64,000 bases of DNA, taken from positions 26,745,001 to 26,809,000 of the forward strand of contig CM060189.1 of NCBI GenBank assembly GCA_030549335.1, read 5' to 3'. Source of the DNA: Pontederia crassipes (taxonomy: Eukaryota > Streptophyta > Magnoliopsida > Commelinales > Pontederiaceae). Positions within the stretch are counted from its first letter, which is position 1; the number at the start of each line of letters is the position of its first letter. This document shows, piece after piece, positions 52,201 to 64,000 of the stretch. A model generated the notes under the pieces. That model had not been told where the DNA came from and made no database searches. It saw only the letters and a list, made by a program, of their open reading frames with translations. Position numbers and translations under genes: made by a program.

Positions 52201-53160
52201 ATCAAAAATAATTTTGACATTCAACCAGACCGGATCGACAACCGATTCATAGTTCAACTGACCGGTCCGATCCGATTTTAATAATAATTGATAAAATGAC
52301 AATTGTAACGAAAGACTTAAAATAGTAAACGTAGAACAATTATTATGCCATAAATAGAATAATATAAATCTCCATTAAAGTAGCCCAAACTGATACTGAA
52401 AAATTTTCAAAAAATATCCGGAATATAGAAATGACTTAGTTCAATACTCCACTAAGACCACTTATTTCAATACCCTACTTCTGATTATCTGCGTCAAAAT
52501 TTAGATCTACAATGCATGATTTCCCATGATATATATGGCAGAAATAATGCAATTGTCATCATAAAATAACTATTTCTTTATGAATGCCCTGAACTAACAA
52601 TACGTCACATCATATAGTACAATTTAAATAACGACCAATATCAACTTTAACAATAAGTCAATCAGCGATGCTCAACATGCTATAATGGAGTCATTAGCAT
52701 TCAATTCTTGCTTTACTTTCTTCATCGCACAATAAAATAGTTTTATAAGATTTAAAATGTATTATCTTTTTATTTTAATATCATATGATCAATTGAAACT
52801 TTCAGTTCTCTGACTTATCATATGATATCCTATATTTTACAATTAATTAAAAAATAATACGAAATCATCACAATTGACTAATTAGATCATCACAATTGTC
52901 CTATCACGGAGCACTCCTTAGAAAGCACACACGTTGTTGTGGATGCGAGGACAATTACCTCAATAAACACACACATTCATTATGGATATTAGGATAATTG
53001 CTTTCTATCAATTGTTAATCAGTCAAACATCATTATTACTCTTATGTTCTTTATCGGCAGAATGAAAAAGGGAGAATAAGAATGCTGAAGTTCTCTCTTT
53101 GGGTAGGAACAATTGAGTTCTGACCGATTATGTTTCTATTCTAAGAGCATTGAGTTCTCC
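49202..53160. other. intergenic AT-rich DNA
   Basis: Follows the TAF1A-like stop codon. Apart from the foldback element (50680-51242), 51540-52290 contains CCGGTCCGATCCG-type motifs at both ends (GGATCGATCCGATTGGATGA and CTGACCGGTCCGATCCGATT), suggesting another non-autonomous element. No gene found. Confidence 0.55.
50680..51242. mobile_element. foldback (long-TIR) element
   Basis: The left arm (from TTTCTCTGATCATCTTTAAA) is matched by the reverse complement of the right arm (TTTCTCTAATCAACCTTAAA). Both arms run about 250 bases in register, through CTATCGCGA/CTATCGTGA, GATCCTTCCGTCCAATT and ACATAAAATAATATA. The ~50-bp centre is GC-rich. No coding capacity. Target duplication is unclear because poly-T flanks both ends. 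Confidence 0.75.
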
Positions 53161-53164
53161 AACC

Positions 53165-54798
53165 AACCAACCCTTTCAGTGATGGATTTGCCCAGGATGA
53201 AGGCCGACTGAGCAGGATGGATGAGGTCCGGAAGCACCTCCCATAACCGATTAGCCAACACCCGAGCCAACAACAGGTAGATGGCATTGAATAGGGCGAT
53301 CAGTCAGAAGTCTTCAATTTTATCCGCCGGCGTGCGCTTCGGCAGCATGAAGAGTAGAAATTGGTTCAGGAGCTCGAAGCCCCGGTTCCCGTTGGAGAAC
53401 TCCTGGATCACTGCCATAACATCCTTCCTCACCACAGGCCAGAACTCCCTGTAAAATAAAACTGGGAAGCCGTCGGGGCCGGGAGATCCCTCGCCGTTGA
53501 AGTCGTGGAGTGCATCCATGACCTCTCCCTCGGTAATAGTTTGCACTAACATCGAAGACTGATCATCAGTAAGACAAGAAATACCCCTGGGAGACCATCT
53601 TCAAGACGGCGAAGGACGTCGCCTGGAGAAGTCCCGGTGGAAAGAAGCGATGGCAGTCCCGATGCGGTGATGTCCCGTGATCCTCTGCCCCATCACCTCC
53701 AACTGGTCAATCCGGTTTGCCCGCCGCTGCGAGCTCGCGCATAGGTGGAAGAAACGAGTGTTGACATCGCCCTCCCGGAGCCAAGTCTGTCGGGAGCGCT
53801 ACCTCTACTGTATCTCCACCAGCTTGTCCTCCGTCTGGATGGTCGCCTGTGCCCGTCTGCGATGAGCCACCTCGTCCTCCGTGAGGTGGCAGGAGTCCTC
53901 TCGGTCAAGTTGCGCAATGACCTCCAGAGCCTCGGACCTACGAGCCTCCCGGATCTGCCTCCGGTGGTCTTGAAGGAAATGCCTCAATCCCTCCTCGAGC
54001 CATGACCGCTCAAATCAGAATATGGAACGTAGTGGCTGGCCGTCCCCATACCGCCAGGTAAAAGGGGCGTGTGATCCAAAAAAGGGCAGTCCATGGCCTG
54101 GACATTAGCAAGCTGGTGCGCCTCCACCGGCTCCAAGGAGCCGAGGAATCTGTCAAGCCGAGACCTGGAAGAAGGTGCCGCCGTGCTCCGCCAGGTAAAT
54201 CTGCAGTTCGTTGTCGGGAGGTCTGACAACGAATGCGCCTCCACCAGTTCGTTGTCGGCAGGTAAATCTGAGGTCGGACAACGAATGCGAATCAATGAAA
54301 TCTTTGAACTCAGCGCCAGAATCTCTCCCCTATCGTCTGGTGCGCCGATCATCCATGTCCAAAGTGACATTGAAATCGCCCCCAATCAACCATCGGCCAT
54401 CCGAAAGGCGGAGGCAGGCCGCCGATAGCTCCTCCCATAAGACCGACCGAAGGGACCCGGAGCAAGGACCATAAACACAGGAGAGGAGGTAGGAGGCCCC
54501 GTCCAAACTGCATCTCAGATGAACCGTCATCGAAAAATGAACCGTCCAGGCATCAATCAGGGTGAATAAGTCGGCCCGCCATCCGATGATATTGCCCCCT
54601 GAGTGGACCACCGAGCTGACCGAGAGGTGTTGGGTCAACCGAGAACCACCGATCTGCACCCACATTTGATTAGTACATTCCACGAGTTTGGTCTCCTGAA
54701 GGAAGACTATGTCGGCCTCTCATGCCCTTAGGTAATGGCCAAGAGTTCGACGCCTCCCCACATCCAAGGCTGCGGACATTCCATGTCAGCACCTTCAT
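53165..54798 (-). mobile_element. LINE ORF2 remnant: endonuclease and RT fingers
   Basis: ORF2 starts near 54798 (MKVLTWNVRSLG, then frameshift). APE-type endonuclease blocks follow (SCVYGPCSGSLRSVLWEELS, GRWLIGGDFNVT, NCRFTWRS, SRLDRFLGS). The RT fingers come next (GEVMDALHDFNGEGSPGPDG, FPVLFYREFW) and an IHPAQSAFILGKS block ends near 53165. Frames are broken several times. The catalytic RT part and the 3' end are absent. Confidence 0.8.
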
Positions 54799-56251
54799 AA
54801 GGAAACCGTGGTCTCCCCTCGGGTGGGCGACCCTCAGCCCACAATTTGCCTCCGCTTGAGGTCATTCTGGGCGAGCACCGAGAACTGCTAATAATCATGT
54901 TCAATCATTAAACATGCAGCGGTTGTACTCGGAAAAGAATGAAAAGGAAAACAAAAAAGTTTAACTTTTTTATATTAGGATTTTGTTAAGTGTCCATAAT
55001 ACTCGTTTTGCTAGGTCGACACCCAATGCTCTCCGGGCAAAATGTTGTGGTGATAACAAAAGCTCAGGCACTTCTGGCACCTCATATATGAATGGCTCAT
55101 AACTCATGGCTCTCAATCTCATGGTGTGGTTGATGATAACAAAAGTTATCCGGAACGTGATGCATAATAGCAGCCTTTCAAATCTTTGACAAGCCACCTG
55201 CTAAGCATGTATAGTAAAATTACTAGTAAATTTGGGTCAATTATATTCTTAATCATAATATCGAATCAAAATAATTAGTAGCTTAACTTAGAATCCTAAA
55301 AAAATGTCCGACATGTTGGTACTTCCTGATCAATCACAGGATTTTATGATAGTTCGTTCTTTTGAATCAAATATCCGTCCAAGGCAACCCTCAAGAAGTT
55401 CAGAATCTGTCTCAGTTCAGCTGACAGGATAAACCACAAGGTCCCTTTCAATATCTAGTTTAAGATCATAATCACATGAACAACCACACACCTCTTCATG
55501 TGAGCTACTTAATTTCTCTGACCAAAATTTGCATTAAAAAGACGAGCCCAAAATCATCATAACAACTAAATGAAGTCCACCACATTGTTTGCGGATTTAT
55601 ACATTCTGTTAGACTTGTTACTGTGTTCGCTAGAAGTTTAACATATCTCACATTTTCACAGAATATTTCCCATACAAATGTTTCATTAATCAACTGACAG
55701 AATATCAGATGTATCCCAAGATTATCAGCACTTGAGAAAACATCCTCAATTCATGAGTACTAATCTACATAGAACAACTTCAATTCATCAAACATAATTT
55801 GTAGTAAAGCCAAATGCAAGGAAATCCCAATGAACTTCTAATATGCTCAGAAAACCTCAATTATTCTTTCACCATCCAAACAAGAAAATAGTAACGATAA
55901 CATTCTCAACTTCAAAAGATGTAAACTACACAGATATATTTCTTAAAGACGCCATAAGAGTGGATATTTGGATGATAAAAAATTAATGAAATCGATCAAA
56001 ACTCAGACATATATTATTATTAGAAGAGAGGCAATACAAAGTCCAGGAACGAACATAAAAATGTCAGCGAAGAGGTTTTACCTGCTCGCTCACACTTTTC
56101 ATGAGGAAGCAAAACAGAACATGCCGAGAGTATGCTTCAAGACCCAACACTAATGGAACAGTAAAAGTATACTCCAAAGTACTTAAAAACGGCAGCACAG
56201 CAAAAGGAGGAAATAGATATCAAATGGGATGACCATCGACCTCCGAGCGTT
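54799..56251. other. intergenic DNA and PDX1 3' flank
   Basis: 54799-54950 is probably the 5' leader of the LINE remnant. 54970-55200 has a 75-codon minus frame that I do not recognise. The rest is AT-rich 3' flank of PDX1. Confidence 0.5.
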
Positions 56252-57208
56252 CTACTCGGACCGGGCGGCAAACCTCTCGACTTTGTCGTTGAGATTGATC
56301 CCCACCATCGCCTCACCAAGGCCGCTGCTGACATCGGCGAGGACATCCGGGTCGCTGTAGTGGGTGACCGCCTGGACGATGGCGCGGGCCCTCCGAGCCG
56401 GGTCGCCGCTCTTGAAGATTCCGGAGCCGACGAAGACGCCGTCGCAACCGAGTTGCATCATGAGCGCAGCGTCGGCCGGGGTGGCGACGCCGCCCGCGGC
56501 GAAGTGGACCACGGGGAGGCGGCCGAGCTGCTTGGTCTGCATGACGAGGTCGTAGGGGGCAGCGATGCGCTTGGCGAAGGTGAATACCTCGTCGTCGTCC
56601 ATGTTGCGGAGGGCGCGGATGTCGCCCATGACGGAGCGGACGTGGCGGACGGCCTCGACGATGTTGCCGGTGCCGGCCTCACCCTTGGTGCGGATCATGG
56701 CGGCGCCCTCGCGGATGCGGCGCAGGGCCTCGCCGAGGTCCCGGCAGCCGCAGACGAAGGGAACGCGGAAGTTGTGCTTGTTGATGTGGTGGGCCTCGTC
56801 GGCCGGTGTCAGGACCTCGCTCTCGTCGACGTAGTCCACGCCGATGGCCTCCAGGATCTGGGCCTCCACGAAGTGGCCGATGCGGGCCTTGGCCATGACG
56901 GGGATGGTGACGGCGCGCTTGATCTCGCGGATGAGGCCGGGGTCGCTCATGCGGGCGACGCCGCCCTGGGCGCGGATATCGGCGGGGACGCGCTCCAGGG
57001 CCATGACGGCGCAGGCGCCGGCCTCCTCGGCGATGCGCGCCTGCTCGGCGTTGACGACGTCCATGATGACCCCGCCCCGGAGCATCTGCGCCAGGCCGAC
57101 CTTGACGGAGTAGGCCGTCGTGGCCTTCTTGGCCGACGGCGGCTCCGTCACGACGGCCGCTCCGTTGCCGTAGACCGTGACGACGCCAGTTGACGAAGAA
57201 TCCGACAT
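56252..57208 (-). CDS. PDX1: pyridoxal 5'-phosphate synthase subunit PDX1
   Basis: Synthase subunit of the DXP-independent vitamin B6 pathway. It condenses ribose 5-phosphate, glyceraldehyde 3-phosphate and PDX2-derived ammonia to PLP in the cytosol, as a dodecamer. A single intronless frame of 318 residues, the family's usual length. Active-site landmarks are present: Asp50 in [13 protein letters not shown], the Schiff-base Lys107 in [12 protein letters not shown], and Lys175 in [12 protein letters not shown]. Other signature blocks are [51 protein letters not shown] and [17 protein letters not shown]. The retained lysines argue for a catalytic PDX1.1/1.3 type, not the non-catalytic PDX1.2 type. 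The gene is strongly GC-rich (GC at third positions) compared with its surroundings, as is common in monocots. The start [17 protein letters not shown] matches the family N-terminus. Confidence 0.97.
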   Translation of the reverse strand: MSDSSSTGVVTVYGNGAAVVTEPPSAKKATTAYSVKVGLAQMLRGGVIMDVVNAEQARIAEEAGACAVMALERVPADIRAQGGVARMSDPGLIREIKRAVTIPVMAKARIGHFVEAQILEAIGVDYVDESEVLTPADEAHHINKHNFRVPFVCGCRDLGEALRRIREGAAMIRTKGEAGTGNIVEAVRHVRSVMGDIRALRNMDDDEVFTFAKRIAAPYDLVMQTKQLGRLPVVHFAAGGVATPADAALMMQLGCDGVFVGSGIFKSGDPARRARAIVQAVTHYSDPDVLADVSSGLGEAMVGINLNDKVERFAARSE

Positions 57209-57404
57209 TTTGGATCAGCAAAGGGTGAAGGGTGTGGAGTCGATGATCGATTTCGAAGGTGGTAGAGAAATGTGAGATGTTTTTCTGGTGCAAAGAAGAG
57301 AGGAAAGAAATGGAAGCAAGAGAGCGATGTGGGCAGCGAGGATTGGCGGCGGTAACCGGACCCTTCTCTCGAGCTTTACTTTGGGTCTTTCTTGGGCCTT
57401 AAAA

Positions 57405-57452
<48 letters not shown>

Positions 57453-57960
57453 TTTGAACAATTTTATTTTTTGAACTTTGATTATTAATTGCTTGATAAG
57501 ATATGAAAATATTCTTTTAATACAAAAACAAGAGTTCTGAAAATTTTTAAATGACAATAGCGTTAAAAATTAATAAAATTTTAAAATTACTTCTTGGGTT
57601 TAATCTTTTTATTATTATTATTATTGTTTTTGTCTTCGTAGTCTCTTTCTCGGAAAACGGTGGAATTTTTGGGAAATCTAATGGAAGTCGCCAGGCCCGG
57701 ATCATTCGGCGATTCAATGAATCAAAACCAACAGCGAACCGATGAAATAAATAAAACAATATAGATAATAAAGTTACATGTATTAAATTAAAATATGATA
57801 TTCTTACCACTTCAAAAAATATTATTATTAATTTATTAGATAATAACAAAGATGTTCCCCTCTAATTAAAAAAGAAGGAATTAAACGTTTCCGATTTGTA
57901 TCATCAACATGTATCAAAGTTTAATATTCAATAAGATAACACGAAGAGAAGTACTATTGC
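57209..57960. other. PDX1 promoter region
   Basis: Upstream of the PDX1 start codon: about 150 bases of mixed-composition leader, then an (ATT)n tract at 57406-57453 and AT-rich DNA. No TATA box or other element was assigned with confidence. Confidence 0.5.
57406..57453. repeat. (ATT)16 microsatellite
   Basis: About 48 bases of ATT repeats, roughly 200 bases upstream of the PDX1 start codon. Confidence 0.95.
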
Positions 57961-59738
57961 ATTACTAATATTTTTATTATTTTGAAGGGATTTACATGAA
58001 AGACTTAAATATAATAATTTCATAATGTGCAAAGCTCTTTATATAATAATTCATAAGATGTGGGTTATGAATTTACAACTATACGATAATAGATTTTATA
58101 TACATATGCATGTAACTCGTCAGAAAAGTCACTAATCGTATCACCATCGTCGTTATCTCATTATGCACGGATCCAATTACAAGGATAAAACTTAATGAGA
58201 ATACACTCAATATGTATGATCACTCATAATAATAAACAATTTGAATTATAGTAAATCAATATAATATCAATTCCATAAGAAACCTATGAACAATAATGCA
58301 TAACAATTCATCATTGATCATGCAATTAATAATAAATCATAAGCAATTGATTAATCATAGCAATTAACTATGATCAATTAACCTATCAATTTTTTATTAT
58401 CCATAATCGATAATCAATATCATCACAATTCGATTCAATAATAATTATTAATTCAATATCATCCATTAACTATAGATCAATGAAGATCATAATTAACAAT
58501 CATCAATACCATTCATGATTACCAATTTATCCATGAAGCATAAAATTCTCAATATATTCATCATATATAAAAATCAATTGGCAACAATAACAATTATCAT
58601 CAACTATGAAGGTTACAATCCATCCCCTTTCAATCATATATCTTACATTACGTTCAACTATAGAGGTTGTTATTAACAATTCAATTAATGTTAACATCAA
58701 TTATAAATGTTAAAATCAATTATCTTATCAATCAATCATTCTTTGCTTTAACTTCAACCATAAAGGTTGAAATTCAATTATTATTTTCAATCAATTCTCT
58801 TTTCATGTACTTTAACCATAGGAAATTATTATTTTATCTTTAATTTCAATCATAAAGACTGCTTCAACCACGAGAAATGCTTTTACTTATTAATTAACTT
58901 TTAACAATTAACTTCAAACCATAGTTAACATCTATCTTTTAATTAACTTTAACCATATAGATTGTTTTTGTAGGATCACAACGCATGAGGAGGGGGCGGG
59001 GTGAATTGGTGTTTAAATCGAAAATATTGATTTTTCCAAAATCGTCGCGAAAACTTAAAATCGATTCATTAATATTTAAACTAACACAATAGCAATCAAA
59101 TCACATGCATAATAGAGTAGGAAGGAGAGGAAGAGAGAAAGATAAACACAAGATGCACGGTGGTTTGTTGACGAGGTTCGATTACACCTTGACCTACGTC
59201 CCCGCTCCGACTTCCCGACCTCGAAACCGTCGAAGATTCACTAGCTTTCTCTTTTCTTGTAGGGAAAGAATAACCCTTTTTACATCACAATGTCTTCTTC
59301 TTTGCTCAAAAGGTAAGACACGCCTCTTCTTACAAGGAATTCTCTAAACTCTCTAAACAAGAACACAAGAATTCCCTTCCATTCTCTCTTCTTACAAAGA
59401 ATGTTCACACTAAGAAACTAGAAGATGAAAGTGATAATTTGCAAGATTAAGCTCAAGAAAAATACTTTGCACTTGAAGAAAGCTCTAGAATGATTTGCCT
59501 TGCTTTGATAACATCCATTCAGTCTCTTGAATCCCTTTTATAGGCTTATCTTAAAAATATGGCCGTTGTAAATTAATTTGAAAAGTTTTGTGCTGTCACC
59601 CTTAAAACGATCGTTGTTTCAGTTTTAGACATCTGTTTTATGAACGAAACTAGCCATTGCATTTGTCTTTTCTGCGCAGTTATCCATTGATGGTAGTCAG
59701 TAGAAGGATTTACCATTGTCGTTGCCTTTGCTCCTATA

Positions 59739-60030
59739 ACGGTCGACTGAAAGTGATTCGATCGCCCGTTTTAGAAATGTCTGCGCTATTTGTAATCTAC
59801 GGTCATTCATGCAGTGACTTCGGTCGTCCGATTTTCACATTTTTGTTCTTTATTGTCTAGAACGGTCGACCGTTATAGTTTCGATCATCCGATTTACAAA
59901 TGTCTTTGTTCTCTATAATTAGCGGTTGTTCCGATAGCAGCTTCGATCGTCTGTTTTAAATCGTTCATCCTTTTTCACTCATAACGGTCGATCGATATAG
60001 TTACAGTCTCCGTTTTGTCATTTACAGCCT
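59739..60030. repeat. degenerate ~61-bp tandem array
   Basis: Units start at ACGGTCGACTGAAAG (59739), ACGGTCATTCATGCA (59799), ACGGTCGACCGTTAT (59862), GCGGTTGTTCCG (59932) and ACGGTCGATCGATAT (59984). Each is followed by a TCGATC/TCGGTC...CCGTTTT-like block. A more decayed unit may lie before it. Confidence 0.6.
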
Positions 60031-60052
60031 AATAGACCTGCACTATTTTATA

Positions 60053-60860
60053 CATAACTTTTTGCACAGTTATCCAAATGAGATATTTTTTTATTATATG
60101 GAAAGATAACATAATTCTTTACAACTTTTATATTCATCATTCTCCAAAATCAAATGATATAATAGTCAAATATTTAATCAAAGTTCAGTGCATGAAATTG
60201 TCAATTTCAAATTAAACTTTTTTAGACCTTACTCATTTATATATAACTTTTCATATGAGTATCCAAATGAGATGATTTGTTATTCTATGGAAATATAACA
60301 AATTATCTACAACTTTTATATTCATCATTCATTCAAAATAAAAAGCTAACACTTTTATTTACAACTTTCATGCTCACTTCTTATCTCAAATCGGTTGATA
60401 AAGTAATCAAATATTTAATGAAAGTTCAGCACATAAAATTATCAACTTCAAATAGAACTTGTTGACCTTCACTATTTTTGACATAACTTTTGATACGATT
60501 GTCCAAATGAGGTGATTCGTAATTCTATGAAAAGATAAGAGAATTATATATAACTTTTATATTAATCTCTTTATTCAAATCTCATGATGGAATACTCAAA
60601 TATTAAGTGTAATTTTAGTACATCCAAATATCAAATTCAATTTGAACTTTACAAACTTCACTTATTTAAACATAACGTTTTATGTGATTGTCCTAATGAG
60701 GCGATTCTTAATTTTTTACAAAAATAAGAAAGTTGTCTATAACTTTTATATTCACCTCTTAATATAAATATCATGGAAACATAAACAAATATTAATTGAA
60801 AGTTTAGTGCATGAAGTCACTCATTTTTATTTAAACTTTTTTGACATTTTAAATATAACT
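60053..60860. repeat. degenerate ~188-bp tandem array
   Basis: Four copies start at CATAACTTTTTGCACAG (60053), TATAACTTTTCATATGA (60243), CATAACTTTTGATACG (~60482) and CATAACGTTTTATGTG (~60670). Each continues TCCAAATGAG-like, then ACAACTTTTATATTCA-like, then AAAGTTCAGTGCAT-like motifs. The second unit has an extra ~50 bp that repeats part of itself. Confidence 0.65.
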
Positions 60861-62832
60861 CCAATATTTTGAGATTTGTATTATCAAAATATAATTGTAT
60901 AGGGAATAACAACTTTGCTCCAACAGTTTTAACCACAAGGAGTGCTTTGTTACTTGTTCTTATATTTGAAATGATCCTTTGACCACAAAGGTTGCTTCAA
61001 CCACATATACTGATTCAACCATATAAATTATTTTGAGAGTTCTTTCAATTTTAGATACTTTACATCTTTTATTTTGTTTATCCTATGACATTTATCTTTA
61101 TTTTTGTTTAAAGTTTCTTTTCAATCTTAATTGCACAATGCGTTTATTAATATATCATGGTCATCATAATGAGTTCAATACCATAATAATATGATCAATA
61201 CAATCAATAAGACATATACTCATCACAATTAACTAATCTTTAATAACTTAAAAATATTTTTCTATCTTCAAACCACCCGGCCTGTTGTAAGGGAAACCTG
61301 ACTCGTGCTTCCATAATTAAAATTTATCTAAATTTTTTATAAAAACTCGGGTCGGGTGGGATGGAACTTGAGCTGGTTCATCCGATTACCACTCAGTCAA
61401 TAAAACACGAACAAGGTGGGATGAAACCCAGACCGGATCGTTGGGTGTCAGCTCCTATTCCAATATGACTAGTAGAATCCGAGCCGAACAGGACAAAATT
61501 CGAGCCGAGTCAGTTCAACTTGATTCTATCTCGATTACATCAATAGAACCTGTACCGAGCTTAACCAGAACCAAGTCTGGATGTTATTCATTTTTCATTA
61601 GACAATGTACATCTTTGGAACTCTGGTCGAGTAAGTCGGAACTCGGACCGGATTCATGATAACTTAATCATGCCATGTTCGGGTCTCACAACCTGGGCTG
61701 CACACCTTCAAACCCGAACCGAATTCTACGAATTAGGTCTGAATAAATCTGATTGTCATCCGAATTCTAAGGAACTAGGCCGCGCGTTGCAGAACCCGAT
61801 CGAGTAATGTAATTACTCATAGAATCACATTTTCGATGTGACTTCTAGCCCGATTTTTGATATGATAACATACATAATTCAATTCACAACTCATCCATAC
61901 AATAATATATACATAGGACAAGGGGCTTGAGGGTCTATATCAATGAAAATCGTCGATAGATATCTCCTTACTTACCTCAAGTTAGCTAAAAAACTAACGA
62001 TGATCTTATTGTTTGTAGACTACACGAACGTCGCAACTTAGGCTGGAGATTTCTCCTTTTGGACGTTTAGAAACCCGCGACCAACACTTGGATATCGATA
62101 TCTTATGTGAGGGATTCGAAATGCCTCACTGGTTGTTCTTTGAAGCACCTCGGTTCAAATGTAAATGAGGAGAGAAATATGTTCGTGGTGTAGAAATTCA
62201 ACTTAGTTATTAAAAGTTTTTAACCACTCTTTAGATCATATTTATAATTTTAACTAGAGTTTTTAACTCTCAATGGTCCTTGAGTTAATTCTCAATTAAT
62301 CATGACAATCCATCATTAATCACATACTCTTAAATATTCAGATTTAATTAATTACTTTCTACACGTACTTATCTCTAATCTAATTTTATTCAAACTCCTT
62401 TTTACTTCTTCCATAACTCCTCCCAATCAAACTCTATCTCTATATCTTATCAATATCAATCTCACTCAAACTATATTTTTCTTTTATCCTCTTATTTCTT
62501 CAATTTTCGAAATTATTTAATATAATAATATTCTATCATCTAATTCTTAGATCAAAATAATAATTAATATTATTTAATGACTAAAATATTTTTGAATAAT
62601 AGAATTCTCAATTCTATCTTATTTAGAAGTCTTATGCCCATTAAACATTCATTTGGATTTCAAATCAAATTGAAATTCCTATCAATCTTGTTACAATTCT
62701 TACCCCAATATAATTTAATCTTTCTTTCCTTTCCTTTTCTAATTATATTTCTATTCTATTTCAACCCATCAAAAACTCTAATGAAAATATAAAATTTTTA
62801 TATTGCCCTTCATAAAATTGTGGGGTGCTATA

Positions 62833-64000
62833 GTTATAACTTAAATTAAGCTTATTATTCAGATTAATAGCTCTAATCATATTCATGATCATTGTTTCAT
62901 CTCCATGCCACATCCAGATATTCTATAAAGTATTTGATTTCAGTATGTAGAAGCAAAATACAGATGTGAAAAAAACTAATAAGACAAGTAAACATAAAAG
63001 ACAAATTAAGAAATGATATATCATTTAACTAAGTTGGGATTAAATATAAATTCACATACATTGATAATAAGATCTTAAAATTATAATATGAAATGTATAC
63101 CTAAATATAGGCATGAGATAAAATATAAATATCATATACAAGACTTAATGACTAATTAAAGTGTTAATTTTTTTCTTAATAGCTTAGTAATTTGAGCCTT
63201 TAAATGAGAATGTAGTTAAAAAAGATAATTAAATGTCGGATTAACTAGTTTCTCTTTTATCTCCACGCCAAATGAATTTAGAAGAGATGAGTTTTTTAAA
63301 AAATGAGATCGGTATGAGTAAAAAATCTCATGCCTCCTCTCACCATTTTCAATTTTTTTAGCTCTGCTTATGCATCCAACCAGTTGCAACCAATGATTTT
63401 TTTTATGCAATCAACCGTTTTGATAGTTCAGTCCATATTTTAATCAGATTATTGGTCCAAATTAGTCTAATAGTTGATTTGACATAAAAATGAACTCTTC
63501 CAATAAATTTTAGTAAATGCCCTCCAACTTTATTATTTTTTTAATTTATTCCTCTAACTTTATTTTGTAACTAAATTATCCTTTCGATCTGATATATTTT
63601 GTAATTGAGATATCCTTTATTTTTTCCATATTTTTCACTGGCTTGGAGGTCAGACCCCTAGAATCTCTTTCATTCTTGCAGCATCCAGGGTATTCAATAT
63701 TCATGAGCCTTGCAAGCAGGGGAGAAGAATTAGGGTGGCAAAGAGATTACTAATTAGAAAACAAAGAAAAGAGAAATGGATGGAAGTGAGATTTGCATAA
63801 TTCAATACTATGCAATCCTTGCAATCAGTTTAGTTGGGCGATAAGGGATGTCATTCCTTCAACTCTTAGCCGGTACGTCCATAAGTACATTTTCCGGGGT
63901 TGCAAGAATGATGTCACTACACGGGAATGGCAATCGAAAAAAAAACAAAAAGGGATAGGAGAAGGGGATGAGACAGAGAGAGGTCGGGAAGAGAGAAAAC
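62833..64000. other. intergenic, nothing recognised
   Basis: AT-rich DNA rising to average composition after 63640. No gene, RNA or mobile-element signature that I can support. Confidence 0.5.

Larger units (their letters stand above)
58969..60924. mobile_element. solo LTR, 1.96 kb, with 5-bp TSD
   Basis: Begins TGTAGGATCAC and ends GCTCCAACA, so it has TG...CA ends with short inverted repeats (TGTAGGA/TCCAACA). It is flanked on both sides by GTTTT (58964-58968 and 60925-60929). No second LTR or internal coding domain is present, as expected after LTR-LTR recombination. The interior has two tandem-repeat tracts (59739-60030 and 60053-60860). The flanking DNA continues the same AACCATA-type repeat on both sides, as if interrupted. 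Confidence 0.7.
57961..62832. repeat. old AT-rich repeat region hosting a solo LTR
   Basis: Outside the solo LTR, short motifs such as AACCATAAAGGTTG recur with variation (58600-58970 and 60925-61025). 61280-61680 has several GGGTGGGATG- and CCGAGCCGA-type pieces. GTGGGGTGCTATA at 62820-62832 resembles a decayed retrotransposon end (compare GGGTGTTACA). It is probably an old gypsy-type LTR or internal region, but no coding domain is readable. Confidence 0.3.

Noticed and set aside
54970..55197. 75-codon minus frame beginning MACQRFERLLLC
   Set aside because: It looks somewhat protein-like but I recognise no family, and there is no partner exon or splice context.
56360..57193. 277-codon plus-strand open frame opposite PDX1
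   Set aside because: It is a GC3-driven shadow of PDX1, rich in Gly, Ala, Asp and Val with no domain.
58969..60924. Array of repeats considered as a CRISPR or centromeric satellite
   Set aside because: The units are diverged, few, and lie within TG...CA LTR boundaries of a plant genome.

Overview
This is nuclear DNA of a flowering plant. It has intron-rich genes with GT-AG splice sites, long AT-rich intergenic stretches, and many plant repeats: SINE copies with TTG tails, LINE remnants, hAT-like debris and a solo LTR. One gene (PDX1) is very GC-rich and intronless beside AT-rich neighbours. That contrast hints at a monocot, but this is inference.

Layout. 1-6819: the 3' part of TAF12 (TFIID subunit 12), plus strand; its 5' end is outside the window. 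Its 1.8-kb intron holds two tandem SINEs and an antisense RecQ-helicase gene fragment. 6820-12437: intergenic, with long GA and CT microsatellites. 12438-18765: a ten-exon bHLH gene of the LONESOME HIGHWAY/bHLH155 group, plus strand, with three short upstream ORFs. 19055-23705: an eleven-exon RCC1-repeat protein, minus strand, convergent with the bHLH gene. 24753-26934: a four-exon MATH-BTB (BPM) CUL3 adaptor, minus strand. 26935-33686: AT-rich repeat country with a Helitron-like 3' end and a broken hAT transposon. 33687-49201: a nine-exon gene resembling plant TAF1A (RNA polymerase I initiation), plus strand; two of its introns (4.1 and 6.0 kb) are swollen with LINE remnants. 49202-56251: intergenic, with a 0.56-kb foldback element and a LINE piece holding endonuclease and partial reverse transcriptase. 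56252-57208: PDX1 (vitamin B6 synthesis), minus strand. 57209-64000: AT-rich repeats, including a 1.96-kb solo LTR with 5-bp target duplications and internal tandem arrays.

The six genes are ordinary housekeeping or regulatory genes and do not form an obvious joint pathway. TAF12 and the TAF1A-like protein both belong to TBP-associated complexes, but for different polymerases, and their proximity is probably chance. I assembled exons by eye from splice sites, reading frame and family similarity. In the five complete genes every exon junction keeps frame from ATG to stop. The most unusual items are the RecQ fragment with a putative 8-nt microexon, the series of ever-shorter SINE tails that still carry target duplications, the foldback element, and the solo LTR. 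I found no clearly new system.
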